Positions 53,732 to 63,555 are shown, counted from the first letter of the stretch. The stretch: 64,000 nucleotides of DNA from an uncultured Pelagibacteraceae bacterium (GCA_902594335.1 CACJLY010000003.1:1-64000); one strand, 5' to 3'. Notes: a model not told the origin generated them from the letters alone. Numbers and translations: made by a program.

Positions 53732-54782
53732 TAACTTTTTAGAAGTAAATAATGTTGATTTCAAAGCTGGTGGAAAAACAAAAGTTAAAAATGTGTCTTT
53801 TTCAGTTCAAAATGAAGGAGACATTATTTGTCTTCTAGGACCTTCAGGAATAGGAAAAACTACGATTTTAAGAACAATCGCTGGATTAGAAAAGATTAAT
53901 AATGGTTATATAATTATCAATAATAAAACTATATCTTCAAAAAAAATTCATATTGAACCAGAGGATCGAAATATTTCACTTGCCTTTCAAGACAATAGTT
54001 TATTTCCACATTATAATGTCGAAAAAAATATATTAATTGGAACAGAAAAAAAAAATAAAAAAAAAACCAAAATAAATGCAAAAGAAATAGTAGAATTTTT
54101 AAATCTAAAAAAAATATTAAATAAATATCCACATGAGATAAGTGCTGGCGAAGCACAAAGATCATCACTAGCAAGAGCTTTAGTTTCGAATCCAGACTTA
54201 TTATTATTAGACGAGCCATTGTCCAATGTTGACCAAAGCTTTAAAGAAGAAATTCAAGTCGAATTAAAACAATTATTAAGTAAATCCAAAATAACAACTA
54301 TAATTGTTACACACGACTCGTACGAAGCGTTTTACTTAGGAAGTAAATGTGGAATAATATTAAATAAACAACTTAAACAATTTGATGATCCTTATAATGT
54401 TTATCATTTTCCTAATTCAGTAGAAGTTGTAAATTTTTTAAATAGAGGAATTTTAATTCCTGCAAAAGTAACAAGTGAAAATAGTTTAGAAAATAATGAT
54501 CTTGGAACAATTAAAGGTAATTTTGTTAAACACTATCCAAATGGGTCAGAAGTAAAACTTTTATTACAGCCAGAAGATTTAGAACATGATGATAAAAGTA
54601 ATTTAAAATTAGAAGTCGTTGATCGTAAATTTAGAGGAACAAATTTTATTTATACTTTAAAAACACCAAGCGAGTTACAAATTCCTGTATTTGTTCATTC
54701 ACACCATATTCACCAGCATGAAATAGACGAAAAATTTGGTATTAAACGACCAATTCACATTGACCACATTGTCTGTTTTTAA
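53724..54782 (+). CDS. fbpC: iron(III) ABC transporter ATPase (FbpC-like)
   Basis: A 352-residue ATPase with Walker A GPSGIGKTT (about 39-47), a signature segment that reads ISAGEAQR instead of LSGGQ-QR (about 139-146), Walker B LLLLDEP and switch VTHD. The C-terminal 110 residues form the TOBE-like regulatory domain. The Ala at the second signature position (SAGE) is seen in some iron-type ATPases and does not by itself argue for inactivity. Third gene of the iron operon. Confidence 0.9.
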   Translation: MANNFLEVNNVDFKAGGKTKVKNVSFSVQNEGDIICLLGPSGIGKTTILRTIAGLEKINNGYIIINNKTISSKKIHIEPEDRNISLAFQDNSLFPHYNVEKNILIGTEKKNKKKTKINAKEIVEFLNLKKILNKYPHEISAGEAQRSSLARALVSNPDLLLLDEPLSNVDQSFKEEIQVELKQLLSKSKITTIIVTHDSYEAFYLGSKCGIILNKQLKQFDDPYNVYHFPNSVEVVNFLNRGILIPAKVTSENSLENNDLGTIKGNFVKHYPNGSEVKLLLQPEDLEHDDKSNLKLEVVDRKFRGTNFIYTLKTPSELQIPVFVHSHHIHQHEIDEKFGIKRPIHIDHIVCF

Positions 54783-54809
54783 GTATTATTATACTTTAAA
54801 AATATATCC

Positions 54810-57254
54810 ATGGATAAAGATTTACCAAGAAGCACCAAAGTTGTAGTTATTGGAGGCGGCGTAGCCGGAACATCGTGTGCATATCATCTAGCTAAATTTG
54901 GCTGGAAAGATGTAGTTCTATTAGAGAGAGACCAATTAACTTCTGGAACTACATGGCATGCAGCTGGTTTAATGGGTCAATTAGGGGCCTCATCTACTAT
55001 TACAAAGTTAAGAAAATATACTTTGGATCTTTATCAAGAATTAGAAAAGAAAACTGAATTATCTATAGGATTAAAACAAAATGGAGCAATTACAGTAGCT
55101 ACCACAAAAGAGAGAATGAAAGAGTTGTTGAGACAAGCAACTACCGCTCAACTATCGGATGTTGAAGTACATGTTTTAGATAAAAAACAAACAAAAGATT
55201 TATATCCTGTTGTAAATAATGAAGACATAATTGGAAGTGTTTTTATGCCAAAAGATGGTCAAGCTGATCCAGTAGGCGTAACCAATGTTTTAGCAAGAGC
55301 TGCTAGAATGGAAGGAGCACAAATTTTTGAAAAAACTCCAGTAACAAAAATTCTTGTTAAAAATAATTCTATAGTTGGAGTTGAGACTGATAAAGGAAAA
55401 ATTGATTGTGAATATGTTGTTTTAGCAACAGGTATGTGGTCTAGACAAATAGGGGAAAAAATGAATGTTAGTATTCCATTGTATCCCAATGAACATTTTT
55501 ATGTGATCACGGAACCAATGAAAGATTTACCAAAAAACTTACCAGTTTTAAGAGATTATAATAATTGTCTCTATCTTAAAGAAGACGCAGGGAAAATTTT
55601 AGTTGGAATTTTTGAACCAAATGCAAAACCAGCCTTTAAAAATACTGGTGTTGTTCCAGATGATTTTTCATTTGGTGAATTACCAGATGATTTTGATCAT
55701 TTCGAACCTTATTTACAAAAATCATTTCACAGGTTGCCTATGTTAGAAAATGCAGGAATTAGAAAATTCTTCTCTGGTCCTGAGTCATTTACTCCTGATA
55801 CTCAATATCTTTTAGGTGAAACGCCTGAGATTAAAAAACTTTTTACATGTTGTGGTTTTAATAGTATTGGAATTGCAAGTTCAGGAGGCGCTGGACGAGT
55901 TACTGCAGAATGGATGATTAATGGACATATTAATGAAGATTTATTTTCATTAGATATTAAAAGATTTCAAAAATTTCATTCATCAAAAAAATTTATTATG
56001 GAGAGAGTTACAGAAACACTTGGTGATTTATATGGAATGCATTGGCCATATAAACAACATAAAACATCAAGAAACCAAATTGTATTACCCTACCAAGAAG
56101 AGCTAAAAAAATTAGGAGCTTGTTTTGGAACCTCTGGTGGTTTTGAAAGACCAATGTGGTATGCGTTAAAAGGTGAAAAGGCTGATTACATTTATAGTTT
56201 TGGTTATCAAAATTGGTATCCATCAGCTGAATATGAGACTAAAAATACCAGAGAAAATGTAGGATTATTTGAGTTATCTCCTTTTTCAAAATTTGACCTT
56301 GAAGGGCAAAATGTTCATGAAGAATTACAAAAAATATGTACTGCAAACATAAAAGATGTTGAGGGTAGAGCAACCTATACTCAGATGTTAAATGAAGATG
56401 GAGGAATAGAAACAGATGTTACTGTTACTTGTCTTGAAAAAAACCATTTTAGAGTGATAGGTCCAGCAGCAACAAGAGAACATGATAAATTTCATATAAA
56501 AAAACATATTTCAGAAGAGGTCAATTTTAAAGATTTAACAGAAGATTTAACATGCCTAGGATTATACGGACCAAAATCAAGGAATTTACTATCTAATATC
56601 AGTAATGATGATTTTACAAATGAAGGCATAAAGTTTAGTCATGGAAAATTTGTTACTATTGACGGAGTTAAAGTCTGGGCTCAAAGATTGTCTTATGTAG
56701 GAGAAGTAGGTTTTGAATTATATGCAAACATAGATGAAAGCAAAAAACTATTTTTAGCTATTATTAAAGAAGGTAAAAATCATGGCTTATCACTTTGTGG
56801 AGCTCATGCAATGGATATTATGAGAATGGAAAGTGGTTTTTTACATTGGGGACATGATATATCGCCTGAAGAAAATCAATATCAAGCAGGACTTAAATTT
56901 GCAATCAGTTATAAAAAAAATATAAATTTTGTTGGAAAAGAAGCATTATTAAAAATTAAAGATCAGAACCCCACAAAATCATTAGCTATGATGGTGTTGA
57001 AAGATAACAGACCTGGAGAACCTTTGTTACTTCATGAAGAGCCAATTTACTTGGATGATAAAATAATTGGAAGAACAACATCAGGAAACTATTCATTTAA
57101 TTTTAAAAAAAATATCTCATTTGGTTATGTCAACTCTGGAAATACTATAGAAAATTTGGTCAATAAAAATTTATCTATTGAAGTTGAAAAGAAAAAATAC
57201 CCTGTAACAATAATCAAAAAACCCTTAAATCAAAAAAATATAAAAGATATTTAA
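54810..57254 (+). CDS. dimethylglycine/sarcosine dehydrogenase-like protein (second paralogue)
   Basis: An 814-residue protein with the same domain order as the DMGDH at 40994: FAD motif GGGVAGTSCAYHLA near residue 13, TTWHAAGLMG with the putative covalent-FAD His, and a C-terminal GcvT-like folate domain (LGLYGPKSRNLL..., GEVGFELYANID...). The two paralogues share layout but have diverged widely. No ETF genes are adjacent. A TauD-type dioxygenase gene overlaps its stop by one base and an AEC transporter follows, so the substrate is probably another N-methylated compound rather than dimethylglycine. Confidence 0.82.
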   Translation: MDKDLPRSTKVVVIGGGVAGTSCAYHLAKFGWKDVVLLERDQLTSGTTWHAAGLMGQLGASSTITKLRKYTLDLYQELEKKTELSIGLKQNGAITVATTKERMKELLRQATTAQLSDVEVHVLDKKQTKDLYPVVNNEDIIGSVFMPKDGQADPVGVTNVLARAARMEGAQIFEKTPVTKILVKNNSIVGVETDKGKIDCEYVVLATGMWSRQIGEKMNVSIPLYPNEHFYVITEPMKDLPKNLPVLRDYNNCLYLKEDAGKILVGIFEPNAKPAFKNTGVVPDDFSFGELPDDFDHFEPYLQKSFHRLPMLENAGIRKFFSGPESFTPDTQYLLGETPEIKKLFTCCGFNSIGIASSGGAGRVTAEWMINGHINEDLFSLDIKRFQKFHSSKKFIMERVTETLGDLYGMHWPYKQHKTSRNQIVLPYQEELKKLGACFGTSGGFERPMWYALKGEKADYIYSFGYQNWYPSAEYETKNTRENVGLFELSPFSKFDLEGQNVHEELQKICTANIKDVEGRATYTQMLNEDGGIETDVTVTCLEKNHFRVIGPAATREHDKFHIKKHISEEVNFKDLTEDLTCLGLYGPKSRNLLSNISNDDFTNEGIKFSHGKFVTIDGVKVWAQRLSYVGEVGFELYANIDESKKLFLAIIKEGKNHGLSLCGAHAMDIMRMESGFLHWGHDISPEENQYQAGLKFAISYKKNINFVGKEALLKIKDQNPTKSLAMMVLKDNRPGEPLLLHEEPIYLDDKIIGRTTSGNYSFNFKKNISFGYVNSGNTIENLVNKNLSIEVEKKKYPVTIIKKPLNQKNIKDI

Positions 57255-58045
57255 TGTTAAAAATAATTTCAAAAAAAAATAGGGCTGCAGAAATTATTTG
57301 TAATCTTAATAAAATTGACAATAAGCAATTAAAAGAAATTAAGTCTACACTTGACAAGTATGGAATGATTTATTTTCCAAAACAAAAACTTAGTTCCAAA
57401 AATTATCTTAATTTTGCAAAAAAATTTGGTAAACCAGCTAATTATCCAAGATTGAAAGGTTTAAATAAAAAATATCCTCAAATAACTGTTGTACAACGTA
57501 AATCTACTGACAAAGGACCTAGCTTTGGTGAACAATTTCACACAGACTCCTCTTATACAAAAAAACCTCCTAGATACACGATGTTACTTTCTAAACTAGT
57601 ACCTAAAAAAGGTGTTGCTAATACTGACTTTTCTTCGCAGTACTTAGCTTATGAAAAATTATCAAAAAATTATAAAAATAAGCTTAAAAAATTAAAAGGC
57701 ATCTACTCTTCACATGGACCAATATCAATCACAACTGTGGAGAGAGAAAAAGAAAAAGGAAAAATATCTAAAGAACTGATTTCCAGACATAAAATAATAA
57801 GAACTATTAAAAATAAAAAAACTATATACTGTAGCCCAGGACACTTTTTAAAATTTAATACATATATGACTAAACAAAAAAAAGACTTAAAGAAGTTCTT
57901 ATTCAATCATCAGACAAAAAAAACCTTTCAATATTCATTAGAATGGGAAAAAGATCAGCTCGCTATTTGGGATAATAGAGCCATGCTCCATCAGGCTACA
58001 CCATTTAAAGGTAATAGAATACTTCATAGAATAACAATACTTTAA
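57254..58045 (+). CDS. TauD/TfdA-family 2-oxoglutarate dioxygenase
   Basis: A 263-residue Fe(II)/2-oxoglutarate dioxygenase. Iron ligands are H96 and D98 (QFHTDSSY) and H246 (LHQATPFKG); 2-oxoglutarate contacts are R255 and R259 in NRILHR, aligning with TauD R266 and R270. The family hydroxylates carbon next to a heteroatom, releasing sulfite from taurine or acting on butyrobetaine, trimethyllysine or carnitine. Coupling to a DMGDH-like gene suggests action on an N-methylated or sulfonated amine. Confidence 0.85.
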   Translation: MLKIISKKNRAAEIICNLNKIDNKQLKEIKSTLDKYGMIYFPKQKLSSKNYLNFAKKFGKPANYPRLKGLNKKYPQITVVQRKSTDKGPSFGEQFHTDSSYTKKPPRYTMLLSKLVPKKGVANTDFSSQYLAYEKLSKNYKNKLKKLKGIYSSHGPISITTVEREKEKGKISKELISRHKIIRTIKNKKTIYCSPGHFLKFNTYMTKQKKDLKKFLFNHQTKKTFQYSLEWEKDQLAIWDNRAMLHQATPFKGNRILHRITIL

Positions 58046-58049
58046 TAAA

Positions 58050-58976
58050 ATGTATTCAATATTTCTTGGGTTAACGCCTTTTATCTTTATCACGCTATTT
58101 GGTTTTGTTTTTGGAAAACTAAAAATTTTTGATTTAGGTCATGCAAAAGTTTTAAATTTATTTTTATTCTATGTAGCGGTCCCTGCCTTAATAATTAAAT
58201 TTGTTGCTCAAAGTGAAATCGGCCAAGTCGATATAAAACAGATAGTTTCATATTTTTTAATGCAAGGAAGTCTTGGGTTTTTAACATTTTTATTAACATC
58301 AAAGTTTTTTAAAAGACCTATTCCAGAATCTATTATATGGGCATTAATGGTAGCACTATCAAATCATGTAACATTATTATTACCTATTACAAAAATCTAT
58401 TTTGGAACTGAAGTAATTACTCAAGTAACAAGTATAATATTAATGGATGGGGTTATTTTATTATCTGTAATTGCTTTTTTTTTAGAACTTACTACTAAAA
58501 AAAATATTCGATTAACTGTATTTATAAAGAACATAGTTCTTAATCCAATGATATTTTCAATCTTAATTGGTCTTTTACTATTTATGTTTAAGATAAATAT
58601 CGATGATACGCCAATAGACTACGTTCTTTCTGTTTTGGCAGCTTGTGTTTCGCCTATAGGACTTTTCGCAATTGGTATCACATTATCTTTTTACACACAT
58701 AAAGTTATTAATAAACTAACTGCTTCTGTATCTATATTGAAATTAGTAGTTTCCCCAATCATCCTATTGATAATCGGCTTTATTATATTTGATGCTGGAC
58801 AACCTGAAAAAATTCCTGGTGCTTTTTTTGTTAGTGTTGCACCATGTGGTCATACGGCTGTAGTATTATGTTCTGCCTATAATGTAAGTCCTGAAAATAT
58901 AATAAAAGCTTTATTTATCTCAACTTTTGCATCATTTGCTACCATATTTTTTGCTATTCAATATTTAACAACTTAA
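58050..58976 (+). CDS. AEC-family (auxin efflux carrier-like) membrane transporter
   Basis: A 308-residue membrane protein with about ten transmembrane helices in two similar halves. It shows the AEC features FALGFVFGKLKIFD-like start, 'FLFYVAVPALIIKF' near residue 45, and 'SVAPCGHTAVVLCSAYNV' near residue 270. Bacterial members move small organic anions such as malate or malonate. It follows the dioxygenase by four bases and probably moves a substrate or product of that pathway. Confidence 0.82.
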   Translation: MYSIFLGLTPFIFITLFGFVFGKLKIFDLGHAKVLNLFLFYVAVPALIIKFVAQSEIGQVDIKQIVSYFLMQGSLGFLTFLLTSKFFKRPIPESIIWALMVALSNHVTLLLPITKIYFGTEVITQVTSIILMDGVILLSVIAFFLELTTKKNIRLTVFIKNIVLNPMIFSILIGLLLFMFKINIDDTPIDYVLSVLAACVSPIGLFAIGITLSFYTHKVINKLTASVSILKLVVSPIILLIIGFIIFDAGQPEKIPGAFFVSVAPCGHTAVVLCSAYNVSPENIIKALFISTFASFATIFFAIQYLTT

Positions 58977-58977
58977 G

Positions 58978-60045
58978 TTAATTAATATTATCTAAGATTT
59001 TATTAGCACATTCTTTTGTATTGCTATCACCATCTAGATCTTTAGTTCTATTATGTTTTTCTAGCAAAGTTTTTTCGATTGAACTTACTATTCGCGTGGC
59101 AGCTTCTTTTTCGCCTAAATAATCTAACATCATAGCGCCAGACCAAATTTGACCTATTGGATTTGCAATACCTTTTCCAGCAATATCAGGTGCTGATCCA
59201 TGAACAGGCTCGAATAAAGAAGGATGTTTATTTGTCGGGTTAATATTTCCTGATGGAGCTATACCAATTGTTCCCGTACATGCTGGACCCAAATCGGATA
59301 AAATATCTCCAAATAAATTTGATGCTACGACAACATCAAACCACTCTGGTGTTAAAACAAATCTTGCAGCTAAAATATCGATATGAAATTGATCTGTTTT
59401 TATCTCAGGAAAATCTTTTTTATTTTCATAAAATCTTTGGTCCCAGTATGGCATGGTTATAGAAATACCATTTGATTTTGTGGCATTAGTTAATTTTTTT
59501 CTATCTCTTGTTTTTGCTAATTCAAATGCAAATTTTTGAACTCTATCTATTCCATGTTTAGACATTATAGTTTCTTGTATGACAATTTCTCTTTCAGTAT
59601 TTTGATACATTTTTCCACCTACCGAAGAATATTCACCCTCTGTATTTTCACGTACTATCATCATATCTATGTCGCCAGGTTTTTTATTTGCTAATGGTGC
59701 ATTTACTCCTTCAAATAATTTTACTGGCCTTAAATTAATAAATTGATCAAATTCTCTTCTAAACTGCAGTAGGGAACCCCATAAAGTAATATGATCTGGG
59801 TATTTATCTGGCATACCTACTGCACCAAAAAATATCGCATCATGATTACCAATTTGTTGTTTCCAATCATCAGGTAGCATTTTTCCATGCTTTTCATAAT
59901 AATCGCATGATGAAAAATCAAATTCATCTATCTTCAATTTAAATTGATGTTGATTTGCCACTTCTTTAAGTATTTTTAAAGCCTCTGGAACAACCTCTTT
60001 TCCAATACCATCTCCAGCAATTGAGGCAATTTTGTATTCTTTCAT
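58978..60045 (-). CDS. tartrate/D-malate dehydrogenase-like (isopropylmalate dehydrogenase family)
   Basis: A 355-residue beta-decarboxylating dehydrogenase. Features are the N-terminal GDGIGKEVVPEA, 'LWGSLLQFRREFDQFINLRPVKLF' split near residues 87-110 (the Leu/Gly-rich form typical of TtuC/DmlA rather than LeuB), VRENTEGEYSS (about 130-140) and ASNLFGDILSDLG plus 'EPVHGSAPDIAGKG'. It should oxidise D-malate, tartrate or a 3-substituted malate with NAD. It is convergent with the AEC transporter gene, one base apart. Confidence 0.85.
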   Translation of the reverse strand: MKEYKIASIAGDGIGKEVVPEALKILKEVANQHQFKLKIDEFDFSSCDYYEKHGKMLPDDWKQQIGNHDAIFFGAVGMPDKYPDHITLWGSLLQFRREFDQFINLRPVKLFEGVNAPLANKKPGDIDMMIVRENTEGEYSSVGGKMYQNTEREIVIQETIMSKHGIDRVQKFAFELAKTRDRKKLTNATKSNGISITMPYWDQRFYENKKDFPEIKTDQFHIDILAARFVLTPEWFDVVVASNLFGDILSDLGPACTGTIGIAPSGNINPTNKHPSLFEPVHGSAPDIAGKGIANPIGQIWSGAMMLDYLGEKEAATRIVSSIEKTLLEKHNRTKDLDGDSNTKECANKILDNIN

Positions 60046-60047
60046 CC

Positions 60048-61082
60048 TTACTTAGTAAAAGTATCGTTAAATTGTTTAGCTACTCTTACAAAAGTAGTAC
60101 ATTTACTAAGTTGTTTAAGAGAAGGGGCTCCCACATAAGTACAGCTACTTCTGACACCACCAAGAATATTATTTATCGTATCTTTAATTTTTCCTCGATA
60201 TTTAATTCTCACTGTTCTACCCTCACTACTTCTATAGTCAGATAAACCCCCGTAATGTTTCTTATTTGCTATGTCAGAACTTGACCCGTAAAATTCTATA
60301 AATTTATGACCATTTGATTTTATTAGCTTACCTTCACCTTCATCGTGACCAGCAAACATTCCTCCAAGCATCACAAAATCTGCACCTCCACCGAAAGCTT
60401 TTGCGACATCACCCGGACAAGTGCAACCTCCATCAGCAATTATATGTGCCCCTAAACCATGGGCAGCATCAGCACATTCAATGACAGCACTTAACTGAGG
60501 ATAACCAACACCTGTTTGAATTCTTGTAGTACAAACACTACCTGGTCCAATTCCAACTTTTACAATATCTGCTCCTGATAATACTAATTCTTGCGCCATA
60601 TCAGCTGTTACCACGTTACCAGCAATAATAGTTTTAGTAGGATATTTATCTCTTACAGATTTTAAAAATTTACTAAAGTGTTCAGAATAACCATTAGCAA
60701 CATCAATGCAGATAAATTTTATGAAACTATATTCTTTTAAAATTTTATCTAAATTTTCAAAATCTTCTTTTTTTATTCCTATACTTAAAGCAATATTTGG
60801 ATGAATAGATTTTATTTTTTTGAATTTTTTTATTTTTTGAATGTTATGCTGTTTAGTTAAACAAGTGATCATTCCGTATTCAGAAAGCTTTTCAGCTACA
60901 CCAAGTTCACCAACACCATCCATATTTGAGGCCATGATAGGAATTCCAGACCATTCATTATTACTATATTTAAATCTATAAGTTCTTTTTAGATTTACAT
61001 CTTTACGACTTTGAAGAGTACTTCTTTTAGGTCTAAAAAGTACATCTGAGTAGTCTAATTTTAGTTCTTCTTCAATTCTCAC
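60048..61082 (-). CDS. guaC: GMP reductase (IMPDH/GMPR family)
   Basis: A 344-residue TIM-barrel enzyme without CBS domains, the size of GMP reductase rather than IMPDH (about 490). It has the catalytic-loop segment GIGPGSVCTTRIQTGVGYPQ split around residues 175-195 with the nucleophilic Cys, and the phosphate-binding IIADGGCTCPGDVAKA. It reductively deaminates GMP to IMP with NADPH. It is two bases upstream of the dehydrogenase gene on the same strand. Confidence 0.9.
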   Translation of the reverse strand: MRIEEELKLDYSDVLFRPKRSTLQSRKDVNLKRTYRFKYSNNEWSGIPIMASNMDGVGELGVAEKLSEYGMITCLTKQHNIQKIKKFKKIKSIHPNIALSIGIKKEDFENLDKILKEYSFIKFICIDVANGYSEHFSKFLKSVRDKYPTKTIIAGNVVTADMAQELVLSGADIVKVGIGPGSVCTTRIQTGVGYPQLSAVIECADAAHGLGAHIIADGGCTCPGDVAKAFGGGADFVMLGGMFAGHDEGEGKLIKSNGHKFIEFYGSSSDIANKKHYGGLSDYRSSEGRTVRIKYRGKIKDTINNILGGVRSSCTYVGAPSLKQLSKCTTFVRVAKQFNDTFTK

Positions 61083-61184
61083 GAGTCCGAATTTATACAG
61101 GTGCTCAAAGCAAATTCAAATTAATTATTAATATTGATGCAGCGTTTTCATTGGCTTTAATTTAAAAAATACATATTATTAGGC

Positions 61185-62063
61185 ATGTTTAATGGTTTTA
61201 AGTCAAAGTATGTAAAGGTAAAAAAGGGCAAGGTTTTTTGTAGAGTTGGTGGTGAAGGTCCTCCATTACTTTTACTACACGGATATCCACAAACACATTT
61301 AATGTGGCACAAAACAGCCCCTGAGTTATCTAAAAGATTTACAGTGGTTGCTGCAGATTTAAGAGGATATGGAAATAGTCTTGCTCCAGCATCAGATAGC
61401 AAACATTACAACTACTCAAAAAGAGAAATGGCAAGTGACGTGAAACAGATGATGATAAAATTAGGGTTTAACAAATTTTTTGTTGCAGGACATGATAGAG
61501 GTGGAAGAGTTGCTCACAGGCTAGCAAGAGACCATAGAAAAAATATAATAGCTCTTAGTGTTTTAGATATTTGTCCAACATTAGATATGTACGAACTAAC
61601 TACGAGAGATTTCGCAAAAGCTTACTTTCATTGGTTTTTTTTAATTCAACCAAAATGGTTACCTGAGAAAATGATAATGAGCGATCCACGTAAATGGATG
61701 AAAAGTTGTTTAGATAAATGGTCAGGTAATCACAAATTTGGAAAAGTTGAAGAAAATTATTTAAAATGTTTCAAGCAACCAAAAAGAATTCATGGATCTT
61801 GTGAAGATTATAGGGCGTCTGCAACTATTGATTTGGATCATGACAAAAAAGATAGAAAGAAAAAACTAAATATTCCAGTCCAAGTGTTATGGGGAAATAA
61901 GGGAGTAATTGGAAAACAGTTCAAACCATTAAAAATTTGGCAAAGATATACTGAAAAAAAAGTTATAGGTTATCCTATAAACTCAGGTCACTTCATTCCA
62001 GAGCAAAATCCAAAGGCAACTATTAAACATTTAACTGATTTTTTTTTGAAGAAAATTAAGTAA
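61185..62063 (+). CDS. alpha/beta hydrolase, haloacetate (fluoroacetate) dehalogenase type
   Basis: A 292-residue hydrolase whose key residues align with fluoroacetate dehalogenase (FAcD). The nucleophile is D104 with R105 and R108 for the carboxylate (GHDRGGR), the acid D128, the halide-site H149-W150 and Y209, and the base H269 (SGHF). In the well-studied FAcD these are D110, R111, R114, D134, H155, W156, Y219 and H280, so the first six share a constant offset of six. Natural substrate is unknown; monohaloacetates or a simple ester are possible. Confidence 0.8.
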   Translation: MFNGFKSKYVKVKKGKVFCRVGGEGPPLLLLHGYPQTHLMWHKTAPELSKRFTVVAADLRGYGNSLAPASDSKHYNYSKREMASDVKQMMIKLGFNKFFVAGHDRGGRVAHRLARDHRKNIIALSVLDICPTLDMYELTTRDFAKAYFHWFFLIQPKWLPEKMIMSDPRKWMKSCLDKWSGNHKFGKVEENYLKCFKQPKRIHGSCEDYRASATIDLDHDKKDRKKKLNIPVQVLWGNKGVIGKQFKPLKIWQRYTEKKVIGYPINSGHFIPEQNPKATIKHLTDFFLKKIK

Positions 62064-62138
62064 TTAGCCTTACTTGATGTGATCAATAATCGCGCATATC
62101 ATTCTTGATAATATTAAATTCACCTTTAAATATAACTA

Positions 62139-63551
62139 ATGTCCTCTTTACTTAAAAATTCAGAATTAACCTCAGAAAAAGCAGATAGCATTGTTTCTGA
62201 AACTCTAAATAATTGTGATGATGGTGAGCTTTATATAGAGGATACAAAATCTGAGACAATTGTATTAGATGATAACAAAATTAAAAGTTCAAATTATACA
62301 TCTGACTTAGGTTATGGTTTTAGAGCTGTAACAGGTGATACAGTTGCTTATTCTCATTCAAACGAAATTTCTGAAAAATCATTAAAAAATTCTAGCGAAA
62401 ATCTTAAGTCAACTTTAAAAAATAATAGAGGAACATATAATTCAGAAATTAAAAAAACTAATCAGAAGCTTTATAAAGACGTAGATCCAATTGAGAGCAA
62501 GTCAATGAAATCAAAAATTGAATTGCTGAACAATATGAATGAATATGCCAGATCAAAAGATAGTTCAGTTAAACAAGTAACAGCTAGCCTTCTAGCAGAA
62601 AAGAAAAATGTTGAGATCATTAGATCTGGAGGAGAATTATTATCAGATAATAGACCTTTAGTTAGAATAAATATATCAGTAATGGTTGAAAAGAATGGTA
62701 GAAAAGAAACTGGTGTTTTTGGTATTGGTGGAAGACAAGATTATGATGAATATCTTAAAAATGATAATTGGAAAAAAGTTTGTGATGAAGCATTTAGAAT
62801 TGCAAGTACAAATATAGAGAGCAAACCTTCTCTTGCGGGAGAAATGAAAGTTGTTCTAGGACCTGGTTGGCCTGCAATTTTAATTCATGAAGCTGTAGGT
62901 CATGGACTAGAAGGTGATTTTAATAGAAAAAAAACTTCAGCTTTTCATGATTTAGTTGGTAAAAAAGTTGCGAGCGATGGAGTTACAATAATCGATGATG
63001 GAACATTAGATAATAGAAGAGGTAGTTTAAATATTGATGATGAAGGAACGCCAACAGAAAGAACAGTTTTAATTGAAAATGGTATCTTAAAAAATTTCAT
63101 GCAAGATAGACTAAATGCAAGACTTATGAATACAAAATCAACAGGAAATGGAAGAAGAGAGAGCTATAAACATGTCGTGATGCCTAGAATGAGAAATACG
63201 ATAATGTTAGGTGGATCAAGCACCCAAGAAGAAATGATTAAGTCAGTAGATAAAGGTATTTTTGCTGTAAGTTTTGGTGGTGGTCAAGTTGACATTACCT
63301 CTGGAAAATTCGTTTTTAATTGTACAGAAGCTTATGAGATTATAAATGGAAAAATTGGATCTCCAATTAAAGGAGCTACTTTAATTGGTGATGGACCATC
63401 TTCTTTAAAAGAAATTTTAATGGTTGGAAATGATATGATGTTAGATCCTGGCATTGGAACATGCGGTAAAGCTGGACAGGGTGTGCCCGTGGGTGTTGGA
63501 CAACCATCTCTACTTATCAATAATATGACTGTTGGTGGAACTCAACTCTAA
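62139..63551 (+). CDS. tldD: TldD metalloprotease subunit
   Basis: A 470-residue TldD. The zinc-binding HEAVGHGLEGDF lies near residue 250 (HExxxH), preceded by GPGWPAILI and followed by the family segment VGHGLEGD...RKKTSAF. The C-terminal 'GGGQVDITSGKFVFNCTEAY' and 'GKAGQGVPVGVGQPSL' are standard. TldD and TldE form a heterodimer that degrades unfolded peptides and matures some ribosomal peptides. The partner gene follows after four bases. Confidence 0.95.
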   Translation: MSSLLKNSELTSEKADSIVSETLNNCDDGELYIEDTKSETIVLDDNKIKSSNYTSDLGYGFRAVTGDTVAYSHSNEISEKSLKNSSENLKSTLKNNRGTYNSEIKKTNQKLYKDVDPIESKSMKSKIELLNNMNEYARSKDSSVKQVTASLLAEKKNVEIIRSGGELLSDNRPLVRINISVMVEKNGRKETGVFGIGGRQDYDEYLKNDNWKKVCDEAFRIASTNIESKPSLAGEMKVVLGPGWPAILIHEAVGHGLEGDFNRKKTSAFHDLVGKKVASDGVTIIDDGTLDNRRGSLNIDDEGTPTERTVLIENGILKNFMQDRLNARLMNTKSTGNGRRESYKHVVMPRMRNTIMLGGSSTQEEMIKSVDKGIFAVSFGGGQVDITSGKFVFNCTEAYEIINGKIGSPIKGATLIGDGPSSLKEILMVGNDMMLDPGIGTCGKAGQGVPVGVGQPSLLINNMTVGGTQL

Positions 63552-63555
63552 TAAA

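Noticed and set aside
53724..54782. Inactive ATPase because of the ISAGE signature
   Set aside because: Walker A, Walker B and the switch His are intact and the signature keeps Ser and Gly, so loss of function is not supported.
61083..61184. tRNA or small RNA gene in the divergent gap
   Set aside because: No cloverleaf, T-loop sequence or GC-rich stem is visible; the gap simply separates divergent genes.
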